Shown here one piece after another: positions 45,294 through 55,240 of a stretch of 64,000 bases of DNA; position 1 is the first letter of the stretch, and every line of letters begins with the position of its first letter. This DNA comes from Chitinophagaceae bacterium LGM1 (lineage in GTDB: Bacteria; Bacteroidota; Bacteroidia; Chitinophagales; Chitinophagaceae). The position numbers and the translations under genes were made by a program. The notes beneath the pieces are model-generated. The model searched no databases. It saw only the letters and a program-made list of their open reading frames with translations, and was not told the DNA's origin. Where the stretch lies: NCBI GenBank assembly GCA_018604165.1, contig CP075895.1, positions 1,855,001 to 1,919,000 on the forward strand, read 5' to 3'.

Positions 45294-47063
45294 ATGTACC
45301 GTACACATACTTGCGGAGAGTTAAGAATAGATAATGCAGGCAAAGAGGTAACACTTGCAGGCTGGGTGCAGACTGTGCGCAAATTCGGCAGCATCACGTT
45401 TGTAGACCTGCGAGACCGTTATGGCATCACCCAACTCTTGTTTAACGAAGCACTGAACCCACGCCTCGACGAAACCCCACTGGGGCGGGAGTTTGTATTG
45501 CAGGTAAAAGGCAAGGTAGCTGAGCGTAGCAATAAAAACCCGAAACTGCCAACGGGCGATGTTGAGATACTGGTAAACGATTTTGCCATTATGAACAGTG
45601 CGGCTACGCCACCATTTACCATAGAAGAAGAAACTGATGGTGGTGACGAACTAAGGATGAAGTACCGCTACCTCGACCTTCGCCGCCCTGCACTGAAGCG
45701 CAATATGGAACTGCGCTACAAAGTAAACCGTAGTGTACGCAATTACTTAGACAGCCTCGGCTTTTGGGATATAGAAACACCCTTCCTGATAAAGAGTACA
45801 CCAGAAGGTGCAAGGGACTTTATAGTACCCAGTCGTATGAACGAAGGACAGTTTTATGCACTGCCGCAAAGTCCGCAAACCTTCAAGCAACTGCTGATGG
45901 TAAGCGGGTACGACAGGTATTACCAGATAGTAAAGTGTTTTAGAGATGAAGATTTGCGTGCAGACAGGCAACCCGAGTTTACACAGGTGGACTGTGAGAT
46001 GAGTTTTGTTGAGCAAGAGGATATATTAAGTACGTTTGAGGGCTTATTCAAGCATGTGTTTAAAGATGTAAAGGGCGTTGATATTGACTACAGTTTCCCG
46101 CGTATGACGTGGGACGATGCTATGTGGCACTATGGCAACGACAAGCCCGATATACGCTTTGACATGAAAATCCAAAACCTGAAAGCGGAAAACAAAGTAT
46201 ATGCAGAAGTGCTGAACGGGGTTGACTTTAAAGTGTTTACAGATGCCGAAACTATATTGGCTATTGCCGTACCAAACGCCAGTGAATGGACACGCAAACA
46301 ACTCGACGACCTCACCGAATGGGTAAAACGCCCGCAGATAGGTATGAGTGGCGTAGTGAATGTAAAGTGCAATGCAGATGGCAACTATAAGAGTAGTGTA
46401 GATAAATTCTTTAGCGAGGACAAACTGAAAGAACTGGCAGCCTTTTGCGGAGCTAAAGCAGGCGACTTGATACTGATACTGGCAGGCAACGAAAACCGTA
46501 CCCGAAAAGCCATGAGCGAGCTGCGCCTGGAGATGGGCAACAGGTTGGGCTTACGCAACCCCGACAACTATAAGCCTTTATGGGTAATAGACTTTCCGCT
46601 GTTTGAATATGCAGAGGAAGAGAACCGTTGGGTAGCACGCCACCACCCCTTTACATCGCCCAAACCAGAACAGGTTGCACTGATGAATAACCCTGAACGC
46701 TTTGGCGAAATAAAAGCCAATGCCTACGATATAGTGCTGAACGGTACGGAAATAGGCGGTGGTTCTATCCGTATATTCCAAAAAGACCTGCAAGAAAAGA
46801 TGTTTGCCGCATTGGGCATGGATAAGGAAGAAGCACATGAGAAATTCGGCTTTCTGCTGGGTGCTTTTGAATATGGTGCGCCACCACACGGGGGTATCGC
46901 TTTCGGGTTCGACAGGCTCTGTGCCCTGCTGGGCGGGCAGGAAAGCATTCGCGATTTCATTGCATTCCCCAAAAACAATGCTGGTAGGGATGTGATGCTG
47001 GATGCACCAAGCGCGGTAGATAAGGAACAGCTTGACGAACTGGGGCTACAGCCAAAAGCATAG
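45294..47063 (+). CDS. aspS: Aspartyl-tRNA synthetase
   Basis: 589 residues, bacterial length. It charges tRNA-Asp. The OB-fold anticodon domain runs 1 to about 105 ([24 protein letters not shown] ... [15 protein letters not shown]). Class II motif 2 is [23 protein letters not shown] and the GAD insertion lies at about 290-420. Motif 3 is [20 protein letters not shown]. The C-terminus [19 protein letters not shown] matches bacterial AspRS. Whether it is discriminating or also charges tRNA-Asn cannot be read directly. Confidence 0.97.
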   Translation: MYRTHTCGELRIDNAGKEVTLAGWVQTVRKFGSITFVDLRDRYGITQLLFNEALNPRLDETPLGREFVLQVKGKVAERSNKNPKLPTGDVEILVNDFAIMNSAATPPFTIEEETDGGDELRMKYRYLDLRRPALKRNMELRYKVNRSVRNYLDSLGFWDIETPFLIKSTPEGARDFIVPSRMNEGQFYALPQSPQTFKQLLMVSGYDRYYQIVKCFRDEDLRADRQPEFTQVDCEMSFVEQEDILSTFEGLFKHVFKDVKGVDIDYSFPRMTWDDAMWHYGNDKPDIRFDMKIQNLKAENKVYAEVLNGVDFKVFTDAETILAIAVPNASEWTRKQLDDLTEWVKRPQIGMSGVVNVKCNADGNYKSSVDKFFSEDKLKELAAFCGAKAGDLILILAGNENRTRKAMSELRLEMGNRLGLRNPDNYKPLWVIDFPLFEYAEEENRWVARHHPFTSPKPEQVALMNNPERFGEIKANAYDIVLNGTEIGGGSIRIFQKDLQEKMFAALGMDKEEAHEKFGFLLGAFEYGAPPHGGIAFGFDRLCALLGGQESIRDFIAFPKNNAGRDVMLDAPSAVDKEQLDELGLQPKA

Positions 47064-47137
47064 TCCACATGCTGTGAAAAACAGCTATTTTGAAATTATA
47101 ATCAGATTGTTATCTTTATACCTTGTAACAATATAGT

Positions 47138-47728
47138 ATGAAAAGACTTTTTATAGGTTCTCTGTTAACACTTGGCATAGCAGGCATTATGGCATCTTGC
47201 AATAACGGTGCGTATGATGCTAACCCCAATAAAGACCTTCAGGCTGCATTGAACCCACTTGGCGATACTACGGGCAAAGGCCCTGTTGTGTATATTGGCA
47301 CTATGAGGGGGTTGATAGATGGCGGAGAGGTTGTTTTTTCTCCTGCATATTTTACCATAGATACAAATGGCATGAGGCGTATATACGGATGGGCACAAAA
47401 AGACACAGTATACTGGCGTAGTATAGAAATGTGGGCATCAGATACTGCTGTAAAAGGCAAACAAAACTACAAACTGCCCAATTCTACTTATTTCTTTACT
47501 TATTCTGTATATGACACCGTACGCAAAGTGCATAAGAAATATACCAGCAGCGTAAGCCAACCCAATAACTTTGTAGTAACTATTATTGCAGAGCAAAACA
47601 ATACACTACGCGGGCATTTTAACGGTACAATTAAAAATACTGAGCCTATATTGCCACCACCAAACCCCAATGACATTGTTACTTTCAAAAACCTTGTCTT
47701 TTATCTTGATTCAAGGCCTTTCAAATAA
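47138..47728 (+). CDS. Hypothetical lipoprotein
   Basis: 196 residues. Lipobox IMASC with Cys21. The mature protein is beta-rich: PVVYIGTMRGLIDGGEVVFSPAYFTIDTNGMRRIYGWAQKDTVYWRSIEMWAS, and later NTLRGHFNGTIKNTEPILPPPNPNDIVTFKNLVFYLDSR. No family is recognised. It should be anchored in a membrane with the domain in the periplasm or on the surface. Confidence 0.75.
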   Translation: MKRLFIGSLLTLGIAGIMASCNNGAYDANPNKDLQAALNPLGDTTGKGPVVYIGTMRGLIDGGEVVFSPAYFTIDTNGMRRIYGWAQKDTVYWRSIEMWASDTAVKGKQNYKLPNSTYFFTYSVYDTVRKVHKKYTSSVSQPNNFVVTIIAEQNNTLRGHFNGTIKNTEPILPPPNPNDIVTFKNLVFYLDSRPFK

Positions 47729-47747
47729 CAGAACATATTATTAATGT

Positions 47748-47773
47748 AAACGCCCCAACTTAGGGGCGTTTAT
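47748..47773. terminator. Bidirectional terminator
   Basis: AAACGCCCC (47748-47756)/GGGGCGTTT (47763-47771) with loop AACTTA, between the convergent genes 47138-47728 and 47773-49287. Confidence 0.82.
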
Positions 47774-49287
47774 TATTTGTAGTAACTCTTGTATTCGTTG
47801 TTCCTGAACCGTTGGGGCGGACAATCTACCCCCTTACCACTACCTCTCAGGAAACGAGGAATTAAACGCCTGATGCCTTCAGGGTTTGTGCCATTATCGT
47901 ACGTGCTTTCTCTTACTTTATTCGATTTATAGAACTTCCAACCTACACCTGCATATATATCAAAGTTTTGCACGTTCTGCCCGCTTGCAGCCGTTAGTAT
48001 GCTGGATGAACCAACAAATAGAGGCCCCATATACAATATTGCGCCAATATTCATCGTCTTATACTTCACCAATGTTAGTGGCAATCCTACTTTTAAATAT
48101 TTCAGGTCTATACGTGGTGTTATGTTCAGATAGCTTGCGTAACCCGGGTTGTATATCTGGCCGTTGTACCCTCGCAGGTTCAGTAATGTATTGACAGATA
48201 CATATATTTTAGAGCCGAGGTTCCAGTCAGTATTCAGACGGAAAGCTGTAGGTAGCCCTATCCTGAATTTTTCGCCCGACTCTGTTTGTGTAATGTAGCC
48301 AATATCTCTTAGTCTGTTAACGTAGCGATAAAACTCATTGGCATCATTATCGCGTTGCAGCTCTACGGTAGATATGGGTGTCTTAAAGCCATTAACATTA
48401 TAGGTGCCACTACCCTCATCACCATTGTATGCCACACTGCCAATATCTGTGATAGATGCTGCTATACTGAATTTATAAGGCACTGTAACGTTGGGGTCCA
48501 TATTACCATAATACTCATAAAAAAAGCCAACATCCAAGCCTATACCACCCCTACCTGCCCTTGATGTATAATCTGCTGTACCGGGCGATGTATTATATGT
48601 GTATAGCAATGTAACATCTCCTGTTGCATATATGAGAGAGTCGCTTAGCCTTTGATAGCTGACAGACTCTGTATAGGCATTAATAGCTGCATAACCCATC
48701 AGATATTTCAAGTTAACACCCACACCGGCTTTTGCATAGTCGTCGTCCCGTATCATTTTACCTGCAGATATGCCTATCTCTCCAAAAGCATGTGCTACTG
48801 CCCCTACTTTATCATAGGTAAGATTATGATTAAAGAACTGTGGGTTCTTATTGTCCGATATTATGTCGAAATTAGGCTTAGTAACATTACCACCATTAGC
48901 TATCGCCCTGAAGCGTGTATAGAAGCCTACCTGATATTTACCTTTATAAGTAAACGAAGCAGCAGGGCCTATTATATCAGCATTACCCCATACTTTTCTG
49001 TTGGCATCACCTTTCAGCCTGCCAAAGTCTTTATCTTCTTTAGCTTCTCCACCACTTAATGTTGACAGTACGGATGCATTGACAAAATAAGCATTATTGC
49101 CAACAAGCAAATTGCCTGCAAACAGATTTACTTCGGGTGCTGTACGGGCATTGTTTACCCAAGCGGGGTTTAGCGGTAGTTGGTGGGCAGCAGTATAGTT
49201 GTGTGTCGACATGCCGATGAACTGCTGGGCAGGTGCCGTTTGAACACATAATAAACCTGCAATGGCAATTGATATTCTCTTAATCAT
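47773..49287 (-). CDS. DUF5723-like outer-membrane protein
   Basis: 504 residues. The signal peptide is 1-20 (APAQ). The start QFIGMSTHNYTAAHQLPLNPAWVNNARTAPEVNLFAGNLLVGNNAYF and the repeated barrel strands (IIGPAASFTYKGKYQVGFYTR, RAGRGGIGLDVGFFYEYYG, FDIYAGVGWKFYKSNK) match the DUF5723 family of Bacteroidota, predicted beta-barrels. The C-terminus carries an arginine-rich stretch (RRLIPRFLRGSG) rather than a terminal aromatic. Function unknown. Confidence 0.78.
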   Translation of the reverse strand: MIKRISIAIAGLLCVQTAPAQQFIGMSTHNYTAAHQLPLNPAWVNNARTAPEVNLFAGNLLVGNNAYFVNASVLSTLSGGEAKEDKDFGRLKGDANRKVWGNADIIGPAASFTYKGKYQVGFYTRFRAIANGGNVTKPNFDIISDNKNPQFFNHNLTYDKVGAVAHAFGEIGISAGKMIRDDDYAKAGVGVNLKYLMGYAAINAYTESVSYQRLSDSLIYATGDVTLLYTYNTSPGTADYTSRAGRGGIGLDVGFFYEYYGNMDPNVTVPYKFSIAASITDIGSVAYNGDEGSGTYNVNGFKTPISTVELQRDNDANEFYRYVNRLRDIGYITQTESGEKFRIGLPTAFRLNTDWNLGSKIYVSVNTLLNLRGYNGQIYNPGYASYLNITPRIDLKYLKVGLPLTLVKYKTMNIGAILYMGPLFVGSSSILTAASGQNVQNFDIYAGVGWKFYKSNKVRESTYDNGTNPEGIRRLIPRFLRGSGKGVDCPPQRFRNNEYKSYYK

Positions 49288-49474
49288 TCAGTCCTTTAAT
49301 TACTTGGATGGTATTGATATACGTAAGCAAAAGGGGTGTGGCAAGATACTCATATTTGTTTATGCCTCACGCATATTTGTATAACGTAATTGTAAAATGT
49401 TTAGTTGATATTGAATATCAATCTCCTCTATTTGACAATATTCAGACAATACTGCTACCTGCTTATTAAAGCAA

Positions 49475-49499
49475 ATAGCCACTTTGATGGAGTGGCTAT
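49475..49499 (-). terminator. Terminator of sucC
   Basis: ATAGCCACT (49475-49483)/AGTGGCTAT (49491-49499), a 9-bp stem followed on the minus strand by TTTGCTTTAATAA. It lies 31 bases after the sucC stop codon. Confidence 0.7.
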
Positions 49500-49529
49500 C
49501 TGTAAAGTATATACTATTGTCTTTTGTTA

Positions 49530-50750
49530 TTAATTGACACTAACAGCTTTCTGTACAAGGTCTGCAGCCTCACTCAGCAAGATGGCAGATTGTACTTTCA
49601 GGCCGCTGTTTTCTATCAGTTCTTTCGCTACCTCGGCATTGGTACCTTGCAGGCGTACGATGATGGGTATATTGATATTGCCCATGTTGTTGTAAGCCTC
49701 AATAACACCTGCAGCCACCCTGTCGCAACGAACGATACCACCAAAGATATTGATGAGTATCGCTTTTACATTCGGGTCTTTCATAATGATGCGGAAACCA
49801 GCCTCAACTGTTTGTGCATTGGCACTACCACCCACATCCAGGAAGTTGGCTGGTTCGCCACCGGCCAGTTTTATCATATCCATCGTAGCCATAGCAAGGC
49901 CGGCACCGTTTACCATACAGCCTACGTTACCGTCCAGCTTTACATAGTTCAGGTTGTGTTCGCCAGCTTCTACTTCAGTAGGGTCTTCTTCGCTCTTATC
50001 GCGCATATCTGCTATGTCTGCATGGCGCATCAGTGCGTTGTCGTCAAGGCTCATTTTGCAGTCAACCGCAAATATCTTGTCGTCTGCAGATTTGAACAAC
50101 GGGTTGATTTCAAGCATCGCGCAATCCAAACCTACATAAGCGTTGTACAGTGATGTTACAAACTTCACCATGTTCTTATGCGCTTCGCCACTCAGCCCCA
50201 GATTGAACGCGATTTTGCGTGCCTGGAAACCCTGCAATGGCATAGTAGGTGCTACCCACTCTTTGAATATTTTTTCAGGCGTATGGTGGGCTACTTCTTC
50301 AATATCCATACCACCCTCTGTACTGTACATGATAACGTTTTGCTTCTTTGCACGGTCCAGCAGGATAGACAGATAGAACTCTTTACGCTCGCTTGGCCCA
50401 TCGTAATACATATCCTGCGCTATCAGTATCTTGCTCACCTTCTTACCTGCAGGGCCTGTTTGGATGGTTACCAATGTATTGCCCAGTATGTTTTTAGCAA
50501 CTGTTTCTACATCTTCCGCACTCTTTATCACTTTAACGCCGTTTTGTTCAGGCACTTCTTTCATTGTACCCTTACCGCGTCCGCCTGCATGTATCTGCGC
50601 TTTTACTACAGCGAATTTAGTGCCCGACTCAGCGGCTATTTGTTTGTATGCTTTTACGGCATCATCAACGTTTTCTACAGCTATACCGTGTTGTGTAGGC
50701 ACGTTGTAACGCTTCAATAATTCTTTGGCTTGATATTCATGCAAATTCAT
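49530..50750 (-). CDS. sucC: Succinyl-CoA ligase (ADP-forming), beta subunit
   Basis: 406 residues. ATP-grasp subunit of the TCA-cycle enzyme that makes ATP from succinyl-CoA. Motifs: MNLHEYQAKELLKRYNVPTQHGIA, VVKAQIHAGGRGKG, MLEINPLFKSADDKIFAVDCKMSLDDNAL, GCMVNGAGLAMATMDMIKLAGGEPANFLDVGG, and LINIFGGIVRCDRVA. The alpha-subunit gene sucD is not in the window, so the subunits are encoded apart. It has a consensus promoter. Confidence 0.96.
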   Translation of the reverse strand: MNLHEYQAKELLKRYNVPTQHGIAVENVDDAVKAYKQIAAESGTKFAVVKAQIHAGGRGKGTMKEVPEQNGVKVIKSAEDVETVAKNILGNTLVTIQTGPAGKKVSKILIAQDMYYDGPSERKEFYLSILLDRAKKQNVIMYSTEGGMDIEEVAHHTPEKIFKEWVAPTMPLQGFQARKIAFNLGLSGEAHKNMVKFVTSLYNAYVGLDCAMLEINPLFKSADDKIFAVDCKMSLDDNALMRHADIADMRDKSEEDPTEVEAGEHNLNYVKLDGNVGCMVNGAGLAMATMDMIKLAGGEPANFLDVGGSANAQTVEAGFRIIMKDPNVKAILINIFGGIVRCDRVAAGVIEAYNNMGNINIPIIVRLQGTNAEVAKELIENSGLKVQSAILLSEAADLVQKAVSVN

Positions 50751-50778
50751 GACTGCAAACGATTTTTTTAATACGGGG

Positions 50779-50809
50779 CGAAGATAGGGTTAATTGCGCA
50801 ATTACTCAA
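50779..50809 (-). promoter_or_regulatory. Promoter of sucC (TTG-N20-TATCTTCG)
   Basis: On the minus strand TTG (50809-50807), 20 bases, then TATCTTCG (50786-50779), 29 bases before the sucC ATG. It fits the Bacteroidota consensus except C for T at the seventh position of the -7 element. Confidence 0.6.
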
Positions 50810-50862
50810 TGGCTGGATAGCTCAATTTATATGTTTTATGATGTGTAATATATAAGGGTTTT

Positions 50863-51768
50863 TCAAAATAAAGTCCCGCTATTCCCCTCACTATACAGCC
50901 TTGGTGGTACCAGTGATGTGCCACAATGTTTGTTCAGTTGTTCTATCAGGTATTTGATGAGTTCGGGGCTGTGCAGTTCTTCGTGCTGGTGCATAAAGAA
51001 GTAACATTTTTCAAGCCCTTGCTCCATCCATGTTTTGATGCGTTGCACCCATTCGTCAATACGTGCATAATCGGTAGGGTGTAGTGAGTTGCCTACAAAA
51101 CGTATAAAACATTCGGGGGTGCTGAGGTGCATGTGTACATAGTTGCGCTTGCCTGCCGCATCTGTAATAATTGTGCCGCGATGGTTGGCTTGCAGATAAC
51201 TGAAGATGTCTTTGTTGTAGCCTTGGGCATACACATCATCGTGCCTGAGCTCCAGAAACAGGGGTACGTCTTTCGGAAAGTCATCTATAAACGCTTTGAT
51301 GGTATCAAAATGCTTTACACCCATTTGCGGATGCGGCATCAGGAAGATGGGGCCAAGGTTATCGCCAAATTCAGTAATTGCTTCAAGAAAAGCACCTGTT
51401 TCTATGTTGGTATTCTTCAGCCTTTTGAGGTGCGTAATGGTTTGTGGAAACTTGGGGAAAAACTTAAAGCCATCGGGTACTTTGCTTTTCCAACGTAATA
51501 CATCTGTTGATGAGGGAGATTTGTAGAACGTAGCGTTCATCTCTATACAATTAAACAAACGCGCATAATGCTCCAGAAAGTCTTTATCCTTCGTGCCGGG
51601 TGGGTATAACTTACCTACCCAATCTTTACGCCCCCACTTAGCACAGCCTATCCAAAACTGCGTATTGCCTTTACCCGACTTTAATATTCTAGTAGTTTCT
51701 TTTGCGTCGGGTGGCAGAGAGAAGTTGATGCTCTCCAGCTCTTGCGGTGTAACACGACCGAATTCCAT
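50863..51768 (-). CDS. DUF72 family protein
   Basis: 301 residues with the TIM-barrel-like DUF72 pattern: FWIGCAKWGRKDWVGKLYPPGTKDKDFLEHYARLFNCIEMNATFYKSPSSTDVLRWKSKVPDGFKFFPKFPQTITH, then FLMPHPQM, PLFLELRHDDVY and VHMHLSTPECFIRFVG. The family is widespread, resembles TIM-barrel hydrolases, and has no established reaction. Monocistronic. Confidence 0.9.
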   Translation of the reverse strand: MEFGRVTPQELESINFSLPPDAKETTRILKSGKGNTQFWIGCAKWGRKDWVGKLYPPGTKDKDFLEHYARLFNCIEMNATFYKSPSSTDVLRWKSKVPDGFKFFPKFPQTITHLKRLKNTNIETGAFLEAITEFGDNLGPIFLMPHPQMGVKHFDTIKAFIDDFPKDVPLFLELRHDDVYAQGYNKDIFSYLQANHRGTIITDAAGKRNYVHMHLSTPECFIRFVGNSLHPTDYARIDEWVQRIKTWMEQGLEKCYFFMHQHEELHSPELIKYLIEQLNKHCGTSLVPPRLYSEGNSGTLF

Positions 51769-51883
51769 AGCATGAAGTTAGGTATTAGATGTCAGTGTTT
51801 TGTTCAACTTATCACTATAAATCTATTGTATAATTTGAGACAATAAATGAAATTTGTATCTTTCATTAATAAAGTACATTACC

Positions 51884-52270
51884 ATGTCTGAAAATAACAC
51901 AACCGAGCAGCCCAAAGAAGGTAGAGCAGGTATAGTAGTATTAACTTGTATAGCATTACTACTAATCATGTTTTCTGAAATACCTATACTGCAGGCTTAT
52001 CTTGTAGGCGTACTTATACTTTCTTTTATCAGTGCCAATATTGGTAAAGACAGGCAAATAGGGTTTAATAATGCTTTTTTCGTTACATTTTTTTTAGGGG
52101 GTGTAATAGGTTTGATAATAGTAATACTTTCTAAAAAGATTGATGATAAACCTACAGCCATTATTGAAAAGCAAAATGTTGCAGATGAGTTGCTGAAGTT
52201 TTATGAATTGAAAGAAAGAGGCGTTATTACAGAAGAGGAGTTTGAAAAACAAAAAAGTAAACTGATATAA
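51884..52270 (+). CDS. Small membrane protein with C-terminal SHOCT domain
   Basis: About 128 residues from the ATG at 51884. Two to three hydrophobic helices (GIVVLTCIALLLIMFSEI, LQAYLVGVLILSFISA, AFFVTFFLGGVIGLIIVILS) are followed by a short linker and the SHOCT domain (VADELLKFYELKERGVITEEEFEKQKSKL). SHOCT domains mediate oligomerisation or protein contacts; the role of this protein is unknown. The upstream TTG at 51854 overlaps the promoter-like TATCTTTC (51857-51864) and is not the start. Confidence 0.85.
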   Translation: MSENNTTEQPKEGRAGIVVLTCIALLLIMFSEIPILQAYLVGVLILSFISANIGKDRQIGFNNAFFVTFFLGGVIGLIIVILSKKIDDKPTAIIEKQNVADELLKFYELKERGVITEEEFEKQKSKLI

Positions 52271-52621
52271 TTACTTACCAACAAACTCTACAAAATACAA
52301 CCAACCCAATACTACTGCTGCTGCCAATACAAACTTGCCAAAGCGTATCAGTATGTGCGCTTCTTTCTTTTCAGGCTCTGCGGGGGTATCAAAAACAGTG
52401 CGGTAACCAGAATACCTGAGCAGGCTGACAGCCGTTGGCACATCTTCTTCCATCACCTGTAGCTTGATGCCGCCGAGGGCGTTGTTGAGCATGGGGTTTA
52501 CCTGTAGGGTATGCTCATCTTTTATAAAACAAGGTATGCCATCTGCCTCGAGCCTGCCCTTTAGCAACTGCGCCTGAAACGCAACTGCAAACACGGCTAT
52601 GGTTATCAATCTGCTACTCAT
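52271..52621 (-). CDS. DUF2007-like protein with C-terminal membrane anchor
   Basis: 116 residues. N-terminal DUF2007-type alpha/beta domain (LITIAVFAVAFQAQLLKGRLEADGIPCFIKDEHTLQVNPMLNNALGGIKLQVMEEDVPTAVSLLRYSGY), then a charged linker and a single membrane helix at the end (FGKFVLAAAVVLGWLYFVEF). DUF2007 is described as a putative signal-transducing or PII-like domain without a proven role. Its stop codon directly abuts that of the SHOCT gene. Confidence 0.8.
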   Translation of the reverse strand: MSSRLITIAVFAVAFQAQLLKGRLEADGIPCFIKDEHTLQVNPMLNNALGGIKLQVMEEDVPTAVSLLRYSGYRTVFDTPAEPEKKEAHILIRFGKFVLAAAVVLGWLYFVEFVGK

Positions 52622-52702
52622 CTTACAAGCAATTTACACAATAAGCCACAAGCGGCAGTATTGGTAAAGGATATGGATGTATAAGGGATAAGGATAAGCG
52701 TA

Positions 52703-55078
52703 TTATTCCTTATCCAGCTTAATGCTAAGCTGGTAGTTATTGTGCACAAGTTTCATAAAGTATTTGCCGGCTGGCAACCCATCAACCGTCACTATTTCTC
52801 GCATCGAAGTACTTTGTTTTGATACAAGTAACCTGCCTAATACGTCATATAAATAAATAGATGTGCCTATTTCAACACCTTCCACAATCAATTCATTCTT
52901 AAAAGGATTAGGATATATTTTGGGCAGCTCAGTATTAGAATGGTTGCTGATACCAGTTGTTTCTATACTTACTTTTATTGCACTGCTCTTAGCCGTCTTC
53001 GGGCTTGGACATAGATAATTACTTGTCATTTCTACATGCACACTATCGTTGTTGCTAAGCGTTGCTGCCCCCCACACATTACTTGTAGCTCCTAACACAT
53101 TCGCATTATTCCGTTTCCACTGATAGGTAGGGCTTGGGCCTGCATTAACAGGTGTAGCTGTAAAGTTGATAACAGTGCCGCTTGGTACAGTACCCGTAGG
53201 GTTGGCTGTAATACTAACAGATGGCGTAAGGTATGGCAACACCCTGATAGAAATAGAGGTACTGGTATCTGTATATGGAGTAGAGCAAATATTGGGGCTG
53301 GTCATTATGCAATAAAACAGGTCGTAATCGGCAACAATAGATGTGGAATAAGTAACAGCAGTGGCACCCGTAATAATTGAATGGTTTTTGTACCACTGGT
53401 ATTGGGGTGATGTACCTGCATTATTAGGAACAGCGTTCAGCCTGATGGTGCTGCCTACACATATACTATCCTTAGGGCTAGGAAAGATGTTTACGTACGG
53501 TGCAGGTATAACATTTACATTTACAGTTCCTGCAACAGAAGTACATCCGTTAACGGTAGCTGTTACACTATACGTACCTGCCATAGCAGTAGTTGCATTA
53601 GATATTACAGGGTTTTGCAGTATTGACGAAAAGCTTGCAGGGCCATTCCATTGATAAGTAGCACCGCTGATGTTATTTACACTTAAGTTGATAGGAGTAC
53701 CTACACAAACGGGATTGTTTGCTGAAGCAACAGGTGTAGGTGTGGTAATATATACTTGTAATGTAGTATTGCCTGCGGCTGATGTGCAACCGTTGAGTGT
53801 AGCTGTTACACTATAAGTACCTGCATTGACAGTAGACGCACCTGTTATGGATGGATTTTGTATTGCACTGCTGAACGAGGATGGTCCGGACCATGCATAA
53901 GTAACACCTGAGGTGGCACTGCTTGCTGTAAGGAATATTGTATCGCCCGGGCATACTGGCGTATTACTGCCTGCAACAGGCACAGAAGGTAATGCTTTTA
54001 TGACCACCGTAGCAGTATCTTTTGCATTACAACCCAATAGTGATGCTGTCAATATATAATCGCCCTGACGTGCTGATGATGCATTGGGCTGTACAGGATT
54101 TTGCAGAGCAGAAGAAAATGCCAAAGGCCCTGCCCAACTGTATGTAACACCTGTGGTAGTACTGCTGCCAAATAGCTTTAAGGTATCGCCGGCACAAATA
54201 GGTGTGTTACTTGTGGCAGTAACATTGGGCAGTTCTTTTATCCTGATGTTCACCCCATTGGTATTAGACGTAAGTGAAGGATTACTAGACACTATCCTGA
54301 GTCTGTAACCTGTGCCTGCTATAGTGCCTGCAGGTATACCACAGCGAATACTATCATTATTTGTACCCAAACTATTGACTGAACCGATATTTACAGGCGT
54401 AGCAAAACTGCCTGTAGCATTTGATAGCTGAGCTGTAAACGTATTGCCGGCATTAAAGGTACGCGTAGTAAAATACTTGAGGTTGAAACTATCGCCTGCA
54501 CAAAAAACAGTATCTGTAAATGGTTGCTTAATATAGATGCTGCTATCATTCACAAACTCCATACTATATAACACGCCCCCACCCTGATATTGGCCTATAT
54601 GAAAAATACGGAATGAATCTATTGGAAGGCCAGGATTGATGACAACTTCGCCATTGCCAACACCTGTAGGCATTATTAAATCTCCACCAGAAGCTGCAGC
54701 TACAGGAGTTGAACCTGAACAAGTACCAGGATATGCTGCAACATTTGTTGATGTTATTGAATATTTAGAACCATTGATGTAGAAGCTGATAACTTCTCCG
54801 TTATTCATACCGGTTACTCTTACCCTCACTTGCTGTGCTTTATTTGAGAACTCGTATAAATAAGCAACTTTCCCAAGGCTTGCATTACTGATACCAAACC
54901 AATATGGACTAATGCCGCAATTAGTACCTGTAACAATACTACCACCACCTATTGGTGTAACCGTTACATTATTACCTGCAATGGTTGATGTACCCGAAGT
55001 ATGGGTAACTGGGAAAAACTGACCGTATGAACTGTATTGGAGTAACAATAAACATATTGCTGTATATATTATTTTCAT
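52703..55078 (-). CDS. Large secreted T9SS protein with Ig-like repeats and type A sorting domain
   Basis: 791 residues. Signal peptide 1-19 (YGQ). An N-terminal domain (about 20-190) contains GISPYWFGISNASLGKVAYLYEFSN. At least three repeats of about 85 residues follow, each with the pattern P(I/V)C(A/P/V)GDT-like start, TYSWxGPxxFSSxxQNP and GxYxVTATxNGC. Two more Ig-like modules (PQYQWYKNH, PTYQWKRNN) precede the end. The last 75 residues (LPKIYPNPFKNELIVEGV ... YDVLGRLLVSKQ ... GLPAGKYFMKLV) are the type A sorting signal of the type IX secretion system. Probably a surface adhesin. Confidence 0.9.
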   Translation of the reverse strand: MKIIYTAICLLLLQYSSYGQFFPVTHTSGTSTIAGNNVTVTPIGGGSIVTGTNCGISPYWFGISNASLGKVAYLYEFSNKAQQVRVRVTGMNNGEVISFYINGSKYSITSTNVAAYPGTCSGSTPVAAASGGDLIMPTGVGNGEVVINPGLPIDSFRIFHIGQYQGGGVLYSMEFVNDSSIYIKQPFTDTVFCAGDSFNLKYFTTRTFNAGNTFTAQLSNATGSFATPVNIGSVNSLGTNNDSIRCGIPAGTIAGTGYRLRIVSSNPSLTSNTNGVNIRIKELPNVTATSNTPICAGDTLKLFGSSTTTGVTYSWAGPLAFSSALQNPVQPNASSARQGDYILTASLLGCNAKDTATVVIKALPSVPVAGSNTPVCPGDTIFLTASSATSGVTYAWSGPSSFSSAIQNPSITGASTVNAGTYSVTATLNGCTSAAGNTTLQVYITTPTPVASANNPVCVGTPINLSVNNISGATYQWNGPASFSSILQNPVISNATTAMAGTYSVTATVNGCTSVAGTVNVNVIPAPYVNIFPSPKDSICVGSTIRLNAVPNNAGTSPQYQWYKNHSIITGATAVTYSTSIVADYDLFYCIMTSPNICSTPYTDTSTSISIRVLPYLTPSVSITANPTGTVPSGTVINFTATPVNAGPSPTYQWKRNNANVLGATSNVWGAATLSNNDSVHVEMTSNYLCPSPKTAKSSAIKVSIETTGISNHSNTELPKIYPNPFKNELIVEGVEIGTSIYLYDVLGRLLVSKQSTSMREIVTVDGLPAGKYFMKLVHNNYQLSIKLDKE

Positions 55079-55163
55079 AACTGTGCTATTATATCAATGT
55101 ATAATTGTCATTGCAGATATATAAATATAAAAAGAAATAATGAAAGGAATAGATAATAAAACA

Positions 55164-55188
55164 GCTTATTAACCGTAGGCTAATAAGC
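55164..55188 (-). terminator. Terminator after the glycosyltransferase-DUF2062 gene
   Basis: GCTTATTA (55164-55171)/TAATAAGC (55181-55188). On the minus strand it is followed by TGTTTTATT. It lies about 55 bases after the stop codon. Confidence 0.55.
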
Positions 55189-55240
55189 AACTCAGACTTA
55201 GGCTTTTATAATATCAGACTGTAAACTCTGTTATTCACAA

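Noticed and set aside
49524-50720. Plus-strand frames of up to 209 codons opposite sucC
   Set aside because: Shadows of sucC: cysteine- and histidine-rich, without motifs, and fully contained in a highly conserved gene.
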